DNA of 64,000 nt from NCBI RefSeq assembly GCF_001544475.1, contig NZ_FCNW02000030.1:1-64000 (forward strand), written 5' to 3'. This document shows, piece by piece, positions 9,213-18,313 of this stretch (positions are counted from its first letter, which is position 1; each line of letters begins with the position of its first letter). Below the pieces are notes generated by a model. It ran no database searches and had not been told where the DNA came from. It worked only from the letters and a program-made list of their open reading frames with translations. This DNA is from Caballeronia humi (GTDB lineage: Bacteria > Pseudomonadota > Gammaproteobacteria > Burkholderiales > Burkholderiaceae). Made by a program: the position numbers and the translations under genes.

Positions 9213-10307
9213 ATGCACGACCACAAACCGGATGCTTCGTCGGCCACAGCCAGCGCCGCGCTGCGCGATCACTATGCAGGCGTCGTGTTGCCGATCTGGC
9301 GCGGCCCCGGCTTCAACGCGTCGCTCGGGCTCGCGTGCGAAGCGATATCGCCGGACGATCACACGCCGCTCCCTCCCGCGCGCTACCGGGCGATGGCCTG
9401 CGCGCGCCAGTTGTTCGTGTTCGCCCACGCGGGCGACCTGGCCCACGCACAAACTTTGTTCGCATCGTTGCGGCGCTATTTTCAGGACAAGCAAAACGGC
9501 GGTTGGTTCTACAGCGTCGATGCGACCGGCGCACCGTTCGAGCGTCAGAAGGACCTTTACACGCATGCCTTCGTCATCTTCGCCTGCGCGGAGTATGCGA
9601 GCAAAAGCGCTTGCGCCGATGCCATCGACATCGTGAACGAGACGTCGGCGCTCGTCGAGGCGCGTTTCGCGGTAGACGGCGGCGGATTAAACGCGGTGCT
9701 GTCAGACGACTTCACCGAAGTGCTGGAAACGCCGCTGCAAAACCCGCTGATGCATCTGACCGAAGCGTGGTTGGCGGCCCGCGAAGCCACCTGCGATGCC
9801 CTCTACGACCAGCGGCTGGAAGCGCTGGCCCGCTATGTCGCGCGGACGTTCGTGCATCGGGAAAGCGGTTGCATCGCGGAATTGCCGGTCGGCGCACCGG
9901 GCAACCGGCTGGAACCGGGCCATCAGTTCGAGTGGTATTTCCTCGTGGAAGGCAGCCGCCACCCGGCTTTCGATGCCGCCGGCCTGCGCGAGCCCCTCGC
10001 GCGCGCATTCGATTTCGCCGAGCGGCACGGCGTGGATGCATCGACCGGCGGCGTCTTCGCGGCGCTCGATGAAACCGGCCGCGTGATCGATCCGGCGCAG
10101 CGCATCTGGGCGCAGACCGAATACCTGCGCGCACTCGCGACGCGTGGCAGCGACGCATTGCCGTCGCAGATCGAACGCTTCAGCAAGCGTTTCCTGCATG
10201 CGCGCGGGTGGATCGAGTGCCAGTCGGCGGAAGGCGTCGTGACGCGCGCGGATATGCCCTCGACCACGCCTTATCACCTCGCGACGGCTTATGCCGCGCT
10301 GAAATAG
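9213..10307 (+). CDS. AGE-family sugar epimerase/isomerase
   Basis: This 364-residue soluble protein of the N-acylglucosamine 2-epimerase (AGE) superfamily is an alpha/alpha barrel. Family features include QDKQNGGWFYSVDATG, the KDLYTHAFVIFACAEY helix and the GHQFEWYFLV motif carrying the catalytic-type histidine. Related enzymes interconvert mannose and fructose, or epimerise GlcNAc or cellobiose. The substrate here is open, with an aldose-ketose isomerase the most common function in proteobacteria. The frame is open further upstream, but the region before 9213 overlaps the mgtC promoter. A strong terminator follows directly. Confidence 0.85.
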   Translation: MHDHKPDASSATASAALRDHYAGVVLPIWRGPGFNASLGLACEAISPDDHTPLPPARYRAMACARQLFVFAHAGDLAHAQTLFASLRRYFQDKQNGGWFYSVDATGAPFERQKDLYTHAFVIFACAEYASKSACADAIDIVNETSALVEARFAVDGGGLNAVLSDDFTEVLETPLQNPLMHLTEAWLAAREATCDALYDQRLEALARYVARTFVHRESGCIAELPVGAPGNRLEPGHQFEWYFLVEGSRHPAFDAAGLREPLARAFDFAERHGVDASTGGVFAALDETGRVIDPAQRIWAQTEYLRALATRGSDALPSQIERFSKRFLHARGWIECQSAEGVVTRADMPSTTPYHLATAYAALK

Positions 10308-10308
10308 G

Positions 10309-10342
10309 AAGAGCCGTTCCTGCAGACTGGAACGGCTCTTTT
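10309..10342 (+). terminator. Rho-independent terminator after the epimerase gene
   Basis: A perfect 12-bp stem (AAGAGCCGTTCC / GGAACGGCTCTT) with an 8-nt loop begins 2 nt after the stop codon. It ends in a short T-run (CTCTTTT). Confidence 0.85.
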
Positions 10343-10435
10343 GCGAAGTTTCTTGCTCTCAAGCAACTGCGTCAACTCGCTGGCTTTTGCCGTGGCGAAA
10401 CGGCTTGTCGACCAGACCTCAGCTAGCCAGCGAAA

Positions 10436-12049
10436 TTACCCCGCCGCCAGTTCCCCCACGCGAAACGCCCCACCGCGAGGCTCGCGCGCATCCCCCTGAA
10501 ACACCACATCCGAAATCTGGAACACCGACACCGCCGCCTTCAACTGCCGCGTCTGCTCGTGCAGCGACTGCGCCGCCGCCGCTGCTTCCTCGACGAGCGC
10601 CGCGTTCTGCTGCGTCATCTCGTCCATCTGCGTGACGGCCTGATTCACCTGCTCGATACCCGTGCTCTGCTCCGCCGACGACGCGCTGATCTCCGCCATC
10701 ATCTGCGTGACGCGCGAAATCGACGACGACACTTCGCGCATCGTCTGCCCGGCGCGCTCGACGAGCGCGGAGCCGTCGCTGACCTGCGACACCGATTCGC
10801 TGATCAGCTCCTTGATTTCCTTCGCCGACTGCGCACTGCGTTGCGCGAGCCCGCGCACTTCGCCCGCGACGACCGCGAAGCCGCGTCCCTGCTCTCCCGC
10901 GCGCGCCGCTTCGACGGCCGCGTTGAGCGCAAGAATGTTGGTCTGGAACGCGATACCATCGATCACCGAAATGATCTCCGCGATCTTGTCGGAACTCTGC
11001 GCGATGCTGCGCATCTTCTCGACGACGTCGTCCACCACGCCCGTGCCGCGCGAAGTCGCTGAGAGCGCGTCGCCCGCGAGCGCGTTCGCTTCGCGCGCGT
11101 GCTCGGCGTTCTGGCGCACGGTCGCGGTCAGTTCTTCCATGCTCGACGCGGTTTCTTCCAACGATGCCGCCTGGTTTTCCGTGCGCGCCGACAAATCCGC
11201 GTTGCCGGTGGCGATTTCATCGGCGCCGAGGTTGATCGAGTCCGACGTTTCGCGCACCGTCGCGACCGTGCGCGCGACGCTCGCCTGCATCGTCGCGAGG
11301 CCGGCGAACAGGCGGCCAATCTCGTTGCTGCCGCGATCGGCGATGCGCTCGTCGAGCTTGCCGCGCGCGATACGCTCGAAATGGCGTCCCGCTTCCTCGA
11401 GCGGCGCGACGAGACCACGGCGCAGCGCCAGATGCACGAGCACGATGCCCGCGACGAGCGCCACGAAAATGCCCGCGCCGACGGTGCGGAACAGGACGAA
11501 GCGCTGATCGATCGATTCGATATAGGCGCGGCTTTCGGCATCGCCGAACTTCATGAAGTTCTGCTGTTCGGCGAGATAACGGTCCTGGAAGCCTTGCGTC
11601 GGCTGGTCGAGGAACGCCTGAATGTTGTTGCCGTCGAGGTACTGGACGAGTTCGCCGAGCGCCTTCGAATACGCTGCGTACTTTTCCTGGAGCGCGGCCG
11701 TGCGCGCCTGGTTTTCGTCGCCGGTGCGCGGCGCGTTGACGAACGCGCTGAATGATTTGTCGGCGGCCGCGAGCTGGTCGCGCGCATGCTGAACGATCTC
11801 GACCGGCTCCTCGCCACCGCGCACCATGCGCGTGCCTGCGCGCGACAGGTTGATGCGCGCGTCCATCAGATGCTGCGTGGTTTCGTTGACCGCGTTCACC
11901 TGCCTGAGCGCGATGTTCGACAGATTGCCGACGTCGTCATGCGTGCGCGAAAGCGACCAGAACCCCAACCCTTCCGTCACTACCTGAAACAGGCAAAACA
12001 CCACCAGTACCGCGAGCAATCCCGATGCAACCTTGATATTTCTGAACAT
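10436..12049 (-). CDS. Methyl-accepting chemotaxis protein, Tar-like
   Basis: This 537-residue chemoreceptor has a first membrane helix at about residues 8-28 and a periplasmic four-helix-bundle-like sensor to about 185. A second helix ([17 protein letters not shown]) is followed by HAMP and the signalling hairpin with [20 protein letters not shown]. It lacks a C-terminal NWETF-type tether. ATG at 12049 is preferred over GTG at 12058. A sigma28-like element lies about 50 nt upstream, as for the other receptor in this window. Its sensor resembles the common Burkholderia Tar-like class; the ligand is unknown. Confidence 0.92.
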   Translation of the reverse strand: MFRNIKVASGLLAVLVVFCLFQVVTEGLGFWSLSRTHDDVGNLSNIALRQVNAVNETTQHLMDARINLSRAGTRMVRGGEEPVEIVQHARDQLAAADKSFSAFVNAPRTGDENQARTAALQEKYAAYSKALGELVQYLDGNNIQAFLDQPTQGFQDRYLAEQQNFMKFGDAESRAYIESIDQRFVLFRTVGAGIFVALVAGIVLVHLALRRGLVAPLEEAGRHFERIARGKLDERIADRGSNEIGRLFAGLATMQASVARTVATVRETSDSINLGADEIATGNADLSARTENQAASLEETASSMEELTATVRQNAEHAREANALAGDALSATSRGTGVVDDVVEKMRSIAQSSDKIAEIISVIDGIAFQTNILALNAAVEAARAGEQGRGFAVVAGEVRGLAQRSAQSAKEIKELISESVSQVSDGSALVERAGQTMREVSSSISRVTQMMAEISASSAEQSTGIEQVNQAVTQMDEMTQQNAALVEEAAAAAQSLHEQTRQLKAAVSVFQISDVVFQGDAREPRGGAFRVGELAAG

Positions 12050-12100
12050 CCCTGACACCCGAATCCATGAATTAGCCCTGTGCGAGCGGCGACACGCGGG

Positions 12101-12128
12101 TTAACGGCAATGGAGCCGCGCCGCTTGA
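12101..12128 (-). promoter_or_regulatory. Sigma28-like promoter of the second chemoreceptor gene
   Basis: On the minus strand TCAAG (12128-12124), a 15-nt spacer and GCCGTTAA (12108-12101) resemble a FliA promoter. The -10 is identical to that of the receptor gene at 3658; the -35 is weaker. The ATG at 12049 is about 50 nt downstream. Confidence 0.55.
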
Positions 12129-12289
12129 ACGCAATTTGCGTTTTTGCCGATGCCGGCGCGCTGGCGAATGAAACCTGAAACGAAGTTGCAAGAATTTCTG
12201 CGCCTTTTACCGAACTTCCTTGCAGTGTGGACAAACGCTACCTACAGTCTTTGCAGGACGGCACCGAACCCACCCAAAGGAGTGTCCGA

Positions 12290-12727
12290 ATGGCCGAGAT
12301 CGTCGATATAGCCCGCGGTGCGCTGAACGCGCAACCGTTCAGCGCGTTGCTTGGAACGAAACTGATGCAGGTCGATTCAGCGACTCTGACGCTGTGTCTC
12401 ACGATTCGCGACGACCTGAGGCAGCAACACGGTTTCGTGCACGGCGGCGTGGTGAGTTATCTCGTCGACAACGCGCTGACCTTCGCGGGCGCGCTGAGGC
12501 TCGGTCCGAAAGTGGTGACCGGCGAATACAAGATCAACTATCTGCGCCCGGCGGTGTCGGGCACGCTGATGGCGCGGGCGCGCGTGATCCACGCGGGCAT
12601 GACGCAGGCGACCTGCCAGTGCGACGTCTATGTGACTGACGGCAACGCCGAACGGCTCGTCGCGGTCGCGCAGGGCACGATCAACCGCATCGGCGAAAGT
12701 GCCCCGGAACCGATGTTCCATGCTTGA
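12290..12727 (+). CDS. PaaI-type hotdog-fold thioesterase
   Basis: This 145-residue hotdog-fold protein has the PaaI/YbdB pattern RQQHGFVHGGVVSYLVDNA, where the HGG loop and the following Asp line the acyl-CoA thioester site. A second block reads EYKINYLRPAVSGTLMARARVIHAG. Such enzymes hydrolyse aryl- or acyl-CoA thioesters; the acyl group cannot be assigned. The ATG at 12290 follows an AAAGGAG site, which decides the start over in-frame codons upstream. It is monocistronic, divergent from the chemoreceptor gene and closed by a bidirectional terminator. Confidence 0.88.
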   Translation: MAEIVDIARGALNAQPFSALLGTKLMQVDSATLTLCLTIRDDLRQQHGFVHGGVVSYLVDNALTFAGALRLGPKVVTGEYKINYLRPAVSGTLMARARVIHAGMTQATCQCDVYVTDGNAERLVAVAQGTINRIGESAPEPMFHA

Positions 12728-12777
12728 TTTTTGAAGCTAGGCGCCTTCCCGTCCGTCCGGCGCTTTTCCAGCTCACA

Positions 12778-12805
12778 GACAAACCTCGCCGCGGCGAGGT
12801 TTGTC
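12778..12805. terminator. Bidirectional terminator between thioesterase and binding-protein genes
   Basis: A 28-bp perfect palindrome (GACAAACCTCGCC / GGCGAGGTTTGTC around GC) sits between two convergent genes. GTTTT follows on the plus strand. Confidence 0.75.
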
Positions 12806-12823
12806 GTTTTCGGCGCTCGAAGG

Positions 12824-13573
12824 TCAATTCACCAGATGCTTGCGCATGAGCCTGTCGATCGTGCCGTCGTCGCGAAGCTGCTTCAGCGCGGCGTCGAGCA
12901 TGTCGCGTGTTTCCGCATCGTTCTTCCTCACGCCGATGACAGCCCCGGCCGCCCGGATCGCCGGATCGTCGATGCGCGGGCCCGCCAGTTCAAAATTCGC
13001 ACCTTGCGGCTTGTCGAGAAAACCGCTCTTCGCGGCCGCACCAAGGACGAGCGTCGCGTCGAGACGGCCGTTCGCGAGATCGGCGTACACGGCGTTCTGA
13101 TCCGCGTATTCATCGACTGAAACGCCGTTCTTCGCCCAGTTGGCCTTCGCGAAAGCCGCTTGCACCGAGCCCTGCAACACGCCCACGTGCTTGCCCGAGA
13201 GCGATTTCGGATCGGGCCGCAAGCCGCCGCCCTTCTTCGCGACGAGCCGGATGTCGGCGGGATAGAGCGGCGCCGTGAAGTCCATCACGGCGCGGCGCGC
13301 GTCGGTGGCGGCGAGCGCGGAGTTGATCGCGTCGAACTTGCGCGACTGCAGGCCCGCGACCATGCCGTCGAAGCTGTTCTCGACCCACACGCACTTCACC
13401 TTCGCAGCGGCGCAAAGCGCGTTGCCGATGTCGATGTCGAGGCCTGCGAGGCGGCCGTCGGGCAATTTGTATTCGTAGGGCGGGTAGGCGGCGTCGGTGC
13501 CGAAGCGCAGATCGGCGGCGTGGGTGGTCGTAGCGAGAACAAGAACGGCCAGTGCGCCGGTGATTTTCAGCAT
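12824..13573 (-). CDS. Periplasmic amino-acid-type ABC transporter binding protein
   Basis: This 249-residue protein has a signal peptide (MLKITGALAVLVLATTTHA, cut after AHA-like residues). A type II periplasmic binding-protein domain of the lysine/arginine/ornithine class follows (DLRFGTDAAYPPYEYKLPDG). Its ATG shares one base with the stop of the upstream M20 hydrolase gene (TGATG), so the two are coupled. The pair suggests uptake of, and release from, an N-acylated or amide-linked amino acid. The permease and ATPase are not nearby. The ligand is inferred only at class level. Confidence 0.88.
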   Translation of the reverse strand: MLKITGALAVLVLATTTHAADLRFGTDAAYPPYEYKLPDGRLAGLDIDIGNALCAAAKVKCVWVENSFDGMVAGLQSRKFDAINSALAATDARRAVMDFTAPLYPADIRLVAKKGGGLRPDPKSLSGKHVGVLQGSVQAAFAKANWAKNGVSVDEYADQNAVYADLANGRLDATLVLGAAAKSGFLDKPQGANFELAGPRIDDPAIRAAGAVIGVRKNDAETRDMLDAALKQLRDDGTIDRLMRKHLVN

Positions 13574-14751
13574 CACGCTGTGTCTCCTTGATGAGCGAGC
13601 CGCGCAAGCGCCAGCTCGACGAAAAAACGCACGCCGAGGGGCAATACGTCGTCGTTGAAATCGAATTCGGGATGGTGGCAATACACGCCGCCCTGTCCGA
13701 GCAGCACGTACGCGCCCGGCTTGTGCAGCAGGAATTCGGAGAAATCCTCCGAGCCGTTGAGCGGCGCGAAATCACGCAGCACGTTTTCAGCGCCGAAGAC
13801 TTCGACGGCCGCCCGCGCCGCCGCCTGCGCCTGTTCGCGATGATTGATCGTCGCCGGCGAGCTCCCGTAAAAGCTCACGTCAATGGCGCATTCGGTCGTG
13901 AGCGCCATGCCGGCGCAGATCGTTTCGATGCGGTGCTTCGCCTGCGCGCGGATCGTTTCGTCGAAGGTACGCAGCGTGCCGAGCAGCTCGGCGTGCGACG
14001 GAATCACGTTCGACGTCGTGCCCGCGTGAACGCTGCCGATGCTCAGCACGGCCATCGCGCTCGGGTCGGTCGAGCGGCTGACCACCGTTTGCAGCGCGCA
14101 GATCAGTTGCGCGGCGGCGATGACCGGGTCCTTCGTCTTCTCCGGCGACGATCCATGACCGCCCACGCCGTCGATCCTGATCTTCAGCTCGTCGCACGAC
14201 GCGAGCATCGCGCCGTCGCGCACGCCGAACGTGCCCGGCGCGAAGTGCGGCGCGTTGTGCAGCGCGTAGATTTCGTCGAAGGGGAAACGGGACAACAGGC
14301 CGTCTGCGAGCATCGCGAGCGCGCCGCCGCCGGTTTCCTCGGCGGGCTGGAAGATCAAGAGGATCGTGCCGGTGAAATCGCGCCGTCCGCTGAAATGCCG
14401 CGCGACGCCGAGCAGCACGGCCGTGTGGCCGTCGTGGCCGCAACCGTGAAACACGCCCTGTCTCATCGAGCGGTGCAGCGGCCGGCCTTCTTCTTCCATC
14501 GGCAGCGCGTCCATGTCGGCGCGCAGCGCGATCGTGCGTCCAGGGCCGCGCGTGCCGCGCAGCACGCCGACGACACCGGTCTTGCCGATGCCCGTATGTG
14601 TTTCGATGCCCCAGCCGCGCAGTTTCGCCGCGACGAGTTCGCTCGTGCGGCCTTCGTCGAACGCGATTTCGGGGTTCGCGTGGATATCGCGCCGCAAGGC
14701 GACGAGTTCGTCGATGTCGATATCGAGTGTGTCGAGTGTTCCGGTGCGCAT
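13573..14751 (-). CDS. M20 family amidohydrolase (hippurate-hydrolase-like)
   Basis: This 392-residue M20D-type metallo-amidohydrolase includes metal-site blocks GCGHDGHTAVLLG, PAEETGGGALAM and the C-terminal NGSEDFSEF. Relatives remove acyl groups from N-acyl amino acids such as hippurate, N-acetyl amino acids or IAA conjugates. The ATG at 14751 is chosen for a GGGAGG site 5 nt upstream. The gene is translationally coupled to the binding-protein gene and divergent from a LysR gene 100 nt away, which probably controls it. The exact substrate is not determined. Confidence 0.9.
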   Translation of the reverse strand: MRTGTLDTLDIDIDELVALRRDIHANPEIAFDEGRTSELVAAKLRGWGIETHTGIGKTGVVGVLRGTRGPGRTIALRADMDALPMEEEGRPLHRSMRQGVFHGCGHDGHTAVLLGVARHFSGRRDFTGTILLIFQPAEETGGGALAMLADGLLSRFPFDEIYALHNAPHFAPGTFGVRDGAMLASCDELKIRIDGVGGHGSSPEKTKDPVIAAAQLICALQTVVSRSTDPSAMAVLSIGSVHAGTTSNVIPSHAELLGTLRTFDETIRAQAKHRIETICAGMALTTECAIDVSFYGSSPATINHREQAQAAARAAVEVFGAENVLRDFAPLNGSEDFSEFLLHKPGAYVLLGQGGVYCHHPEFDFNDDVLPLGVRFFVELALARLAHQGDTA

Positions 14752-14851
14752 GGGCCTCCCTGTATGCTTTACGCCGCTCACATGCTAGCGGCGCGGGCGG
14801 CGCGTCAATTTCCAATTCCTCATGGCCATAGCTAACGCTTATGCTGATCCG

Positions 14852-15745
14852 ATGAAGACCCGACAATTACAGACGCTCGTCGCGATCGCCGAGCGCGGCA
14901 CGCTGATGGCCGCCGCCGATGCGCTCAATCTCTCGCAGCCCGCCGTGACCAAGAGCATCAAGGAGCTCGAATCGCAACTCGGCGTGCAACTGCTCGTGCG
15001 CAGCGGCGCGGGCGTGCGGCTCACGCCATTCGGTGAAGCGCTGGTGCGGCGGGCGCGCACCGTGATCGCGGAGATCGCGCGGGCGGAGCAGGAACTGGAG
15101 GAGATGAAGACGTCGGCGGACCCGGTGCTATCCGTCGGGGTGTCGTTGCTGGCGGCGTCGGCGGTCGTGCCGCGGGCACTGCGCGCGTTCCGGCAGCGCT
15201 TTCCCGACGCGCAACTGAACGTATATGAATGCCAGCCGGCGCAGATCGTCGACGGCTTGCGCGACGGCTCGTTCGATCTATGCGTGGCCTTCGTCGCCGA
15301 TACCGACGTGACCGCCGAACTGCGCGTGACGCCGCTCGGCAGCGTTACGCAGTCGCTCGCGGTTCCGGCCGGCGATGCGTTGCAGAAGGAAACGCGCCTC
15401 GCTGCATTGCGCGACGCGCACTGGCTCTACAACCACACGCGCGAAAGCGTGCCGGCGTTCTGGGCAGCGCTGTGCGGGGCGCGCGAACTGGCTCGGCCGC
15501 AGCGCATCAGCGTGTGCACGTCGCAGCGGCTTTATGCGGAACTGGCGTGTGAGCGCGGGGTGACCAGTGTGTGGCTGGATTTGCTGTTGAATGATTACGT
15601 GGAGCGCGGTGCATTGGCACGACTCGACATCGACGCTTCGCTGCCCCGCTTGACGCTCGGCCTGATGCATCGGAAAGACCGGGTATTTAGCGCGGCGGCG
15701 CAGTACTTCGCCGAATGCGTGGAAGAGGCGAGACTCACGGAATGA
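14852..15745 (+). CDS. LysR-family regulator, divergent from the amidohydrolase
   Basis: This 297-residue LysR-type regulator has an N-terminal winged helix (ERGTLMAAADALNLSQPAVTKSIKELE) and a C-terminal LysR substrate-binding domain. The 100-bp spacer to the divergent M20 gene would hold shared promoters and T-N11-A sites. It likely regulates the hydrolase and binding-protein pair in response to their substrate. An ATG 30 nt upstream (14822) is possible, but the start at 14852 fits family length best. Confidence 0.88.
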   Translation: MKTRQLQTLVAIAERGTLMAAADALNLSQPAVTKSIKELESQLGVQLLVRSGAGVRLTPFGEALVRRARTVIAEIARAEQELEEMKTSADPVLSVGVSLLAASAVVPRALRAFRQRFPDAQLNVYECQPAQIVDGLRDGSFDLCVAFVADTDVTAELRVTPLGSVTQSLAVPAGDALQKETRLAALRDAHWLYNHTRESVPAFWAALCGARELARPQRISVCTSQRLYAELACERGVTSVWLDLLLNDYVERGALARLDIDASLPRLTLGLMHRKDRVFSAAAQYFAECVEEARLTE

Positions 15746-15769
15746 AAGAGCCGTGGCCGGCTCTTTCAT
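15742..15769. terminator. Bidirectional terminator between LysR and fucose-cluster genes
   Basis: An 11-bp perfect stem (ATGAAAGAGCC / GGCTCTTTCAT) with a 6-nt loop overlaps the LysR stop codon. It lies 8 nt beyond the end of the convergent hydrolase gene. Confidence 0.65.
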
Positions 15770-15776
15770 CGGCGGC

Positions 15777-16625
15777 TTACTTCGCCGCGACCGTCGTCTG
15801 CTGCTGCTCGCCGAGGCCCTGGATGCCGAGGCGGATCTTCTGCCCAGCCTTCAGGAACACCGGATTCGGCTTCACGCCCATGCCGACACCGGGGGGCGTG
15901 CCGGTCGAGATCACGTCGCCGGGTTGCAGGCTCATCGTCTTCGACAGATACGACACGAGTTGCGCGACGTTGAACACCATCGTGCGCGTGTTGCCGTTCT
16001 GGTAGCGATGGCCGTCGACTTCGAGCCACAGGTCGAGCTTCTGCGGATCGGCGACTTCGTCCTTCGTGACGAGCCACGGCCCGAGCGGACCGAACGTATC
16101 GAAGCCCTTGCCCTTGTCCCACTGCGTGCCGTGCTCAAGTTGCCACTCGCGCTCCGAGACATCGTTGATCACGCAATAGCCCGCGACGTAGTCGAGCGCG
16201 CTCGCTTCGTCGACGTACTTGGCTTCCTTGCCGATCACCACACCGAGCTCGACTTCCCAGTCGGTCTTCTTCGAATCGCGCGGGATTTCGACGTCGTCGT
16301 TCGGGCCGCAGATCGCGCTCGTCCATTTGCCGAAGATTACCGGCTCGGCCGGGACCGGCAGATTCGATTCAGCGGCGTGATCGGCGTAATTCAGCCCGAT
16401 GCACACGAACTTGCCCACGCGCCCGACGCACGGTCCGATACGCGGCGTGCCGTCGACTACCGGCAGCGTCGATGCATCGACGGCGCGCAGTTTCGCGAGG
16501 CCGGCGTCGCTGAGCGTGGCGCCGTCGATGTCGTCGACGACGCCCGACAGATCGCGAATCTTGCCTTCGGCGTCGAGAAGACCCGGCTTTTCCTGACCCT
16601 TCGGCCCAAAACGAAGCAGTTTCAT
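15777..16625 (-). CDS. FAH-family hydrolase, probable 2,4-diketo-3-deoxy-L-fuconate hydrolase
   Basis: This 282-residue protein of the fumarylacetoacetate hydrolase family has KFVCIGLNYADHAAES, a metal-binding block DWEVELGVVIGKEAKYV and the C-terminal GDVISTGTPPGVGMG. In the non-phosphorylated L-fucose route this family cleaves 2,4-diketo-3-deoxy-L-fuconate to pyruvate and L-lactate. It is the last gene of a minus-strand cluster carrying every preceding step. The frame is open far upstream through the SDR gene, but MKLLRFGPKGQ at 16625 is the normal N-terminus. Confidence 0.85.
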   Translation of the reverse strand: MKLLRFGPKGQEKPGLLDAEGKIRDLSGVVDDIDGATLSDAGLAKLRAVDASTLPVVDGTPRIGPCVGRVGKFVCIGLNYADHAAESNLPVPAEPVIFGKWTSAICGPNDDVEIPRDSKKTDWEVELGVVIGKEAKYVDEASALDYVAGYCVINDVSEREWQLEHGTQWDKGKGFDTFGPLGPWLVTKDEVADPQKLDLWLEVDGHRYQNGNTRTMVFNVAQLVSYLSKTMSLQPGDVISTGTPPGVGMGVKPNPVFLKAGQKIRLGIQGLGEQQQTTVAAK

Positions 16626-16675
16626 CTGGTTTGATCCTCGTATTTCAAAGATGTTTCGGTTGTCCGGCGGCCGCT

Positions 16676-17419
16676 TCAGTTCGACCAGCCGCCATCGATC
16701 AGATGGATCTGGCCGGTCGTGAACGACGATTCGTCCGACGCCAGATAGAGCGCCAGCGCCGCGATCTCCTCGGGCTTGCCGACGCGCCCCATCGGCTGAC
16801 GCGCGACGAACGCCGCGTGAATCTGCTCGACGGTCGCGCCCTGCGCCGCCGCCTGCTCCGCGATGCGCTGCTGCAACGACGGCGAATCGACCGTGCCCGG
16901 ACAGATCGCGTTGCAGCGGATGCCGCGCGTGACGAAATCGGCGGCGATCGCCTTCGTCAGCCCGATCACGGCCGCCTTCGACGCACCATACACGAAACGG
17001 TTGGGCACGCCCTTCACACTCGATGCCGCCGACGACATGTTGATGATCGAGCCACCGCCGTTGTCGAGCATCGCCGGGAGAAATGCCTTGATCGTCCGGT
17101 ACATTGCCTTCGCGTTGAGGTTGAAGGCGAGGTCCCAGTCTTCCTCGGTTGCTTCCAGGATAGAGCCGGCGTGGACGAAGCCCGCGCAATTGAAGAGCGC
17201 ATCGAGCGCGCCGGTTTCCTTCGCGAGATCGTTGACCGCTTCTGCATCGAGCACGTCGAGCTTGTGGACTTCGAACGGCTTGCCTTCCAGCGATTCGGTG
17301 CGGATATCGGTCGCGATCACGCGCGCGCCTTCGGCCGCGAACAGTTCGGCAGTAGCGAGGCCGATGCCCTGCCCCGCCGCGGTGATCAGGACGGTTTTGC
17401 CTGCCAGTCTTTGTGTCAT
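16676..17419 (-). CDS. SDR, probable 2-keto-3-deoxy-L-fuconate dehydrogenase
   Basis: This 247-residue classical short-chain dehydrogenase has the NAD(P) motif TAAGQGIGLA, the NMSSAAS serine and the catalytic YGASK at about residues 145-150. An IDGG end is typical of SDRs. By position between the lactonase and the diketo-acid hydrolase genes it should oxidise 2-keto-3-deoxy-L-fuconate at C4. Gaps of about 50 nt on both sides are consistent with one operon. Family certain; substrate from context. Confidence 0.82.
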   Translation of the reverse strand: MTQRLAGKTVLITAAGQGIGLATAELFAAEGARVIATDIRTESLEGKPFEVHKLDVLDAEAVNDLAKETGALDALFNCAGFVHAGSILEATEEDWDLAFNLNAKAMYRTIKAFLPAMLDNGGGSIINMSSAASSVKGVPNRFVYGASKAAVIGLTKAIAADFVTRGIRCNAICPGTVDSPSLQQRIAEQAAAQGATVEQIHAAFVARQPMGRVGKPEEIAALALYLASDESSFTTGQIHLIDGGWSN

Positions 17420-17470
17420 CTACAGCTCCGGTGGAAAGTGTTTTCGAGACATGTCGGGTTCGGCGCGCGT

Positions 17471-18313
17471 TCAGAGCCGGTAGAACGCACGGGCGTTTGC
17501 GCCGAAAATGGCTTCTTCATCCGTATTTTTGAGATCCGGATCGCGAACGCAGAGCGCGCGCGCCGCATCGTGCCAGCCGGCGTAGCCGCCGTTCAGGTTC
17601 AGCACCGGCCAATCACTGCCCCACATCAGGCGCTGCGCGCCGAAATTTTCCAAAAGATGTTCGACGTAAGGTTCCAATATCTTTTCGTCGCAATTCGGCG
17701 CGGCTTCGGTGACGAGTCCCGAGAGCTTGCAATACGGTTTCTGCGGCAGCGCGGCCAGTTGTTCGATCGCGTCGGCCCACGGCTGCCAGCCCGCGGCACC
17801 GTCGCGGATCGGCGGCTTCGCACCGTGATCGACGACGATCCGCAATTCGGGATACCGCTTTGCAAAGGCGAGCAGCGAAGGAACGTGACGGGCGAAGACG
17901 AGCGCGTCGAACGCGAGGTCGAGTTCGATCAGCTTCCGGATCGCCGGTTCGATCGATGCGATTTCGATCCAGCGGTCGTCGGGCAAGTCCTGCAGCATCG
18001 GGCGCACGCCCTTGAACTTCGGGTCGCGCGCGAGCTTTTCGATGAGCGCGGGCGCGTCCGGCGCGTCGAGCGGCACCCAGCCGACAACGCCCGCAATCGA
18101 TTCCTCCGACCGCGCGAGTTTCAGCAGGTATCGCGTTTCATCGACGGTCGGCGCTGCCTGGACGGCCACCGTGCATTCGACGTTCACCGCTTCGCGCAAA
18201 GGCTTGAGGTCGTCCGGCCCGAACACGCGATATAGGGCGCTCAACTCCGGCGTAAGCCACCCGTAGTCGCCGCGCGCGGGGTCCCAATAATGCTGGTGCG
18301 CGTCGATTTTCAT
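17471..18313 (-). CDS. Amidohydrolase (COG3618), probable L-fucono-1,5-lactonase
   Basis: This 280-residue amidohydrolase-superfamily protein has the N-terminal metal motif DAHQHYWD, a C-terminal block FGAQRLMWGSDWPV with the catalytic aspartate, and VDHGAKPPI near the middle. COG3618 includes the characterised L-fucono-1,5-lactonase of Burkholderia multivorans. It opens the lactone made by the sugar dehydrogenase. Its ATG overlaps the stop of the aldo/keto reductase gene by 4 nt (ATGA), so the two enzymes are translationally coupled. Confidence 0.84.
   Translation of the reverse strand: MKIDAHQHYWDPARGDYGWLTPELSALYRVFGPDDLKPLREAVNVECTVAVQAAPTVDETRYLLKLARSEESIAGVVGWVPLDAPDAPALIEKLARDPKFKGVRPMLQDLPDDRWIEIASIEPAIRKLIELDLAFDALVFARHVPSLLAFAKRYPELRIVVDHGAKPPIRDGAAGWQPWADAIEQLAALPQKPYCKLSGLVTEAAPNCDEKILEPYVEHLLENFGAQRLMWGSDWPVLNLNGGYAGWHDAARALCVRDPDLKNTDEEAIFGANARAFYRL

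Noticed and set aside
16626-17189. N-terminal extension of the FAH-family hydrolase
   Set aside because: The frame is open but runs out of phase through the SDR gene. The normal family N-terminus begins at 16625.
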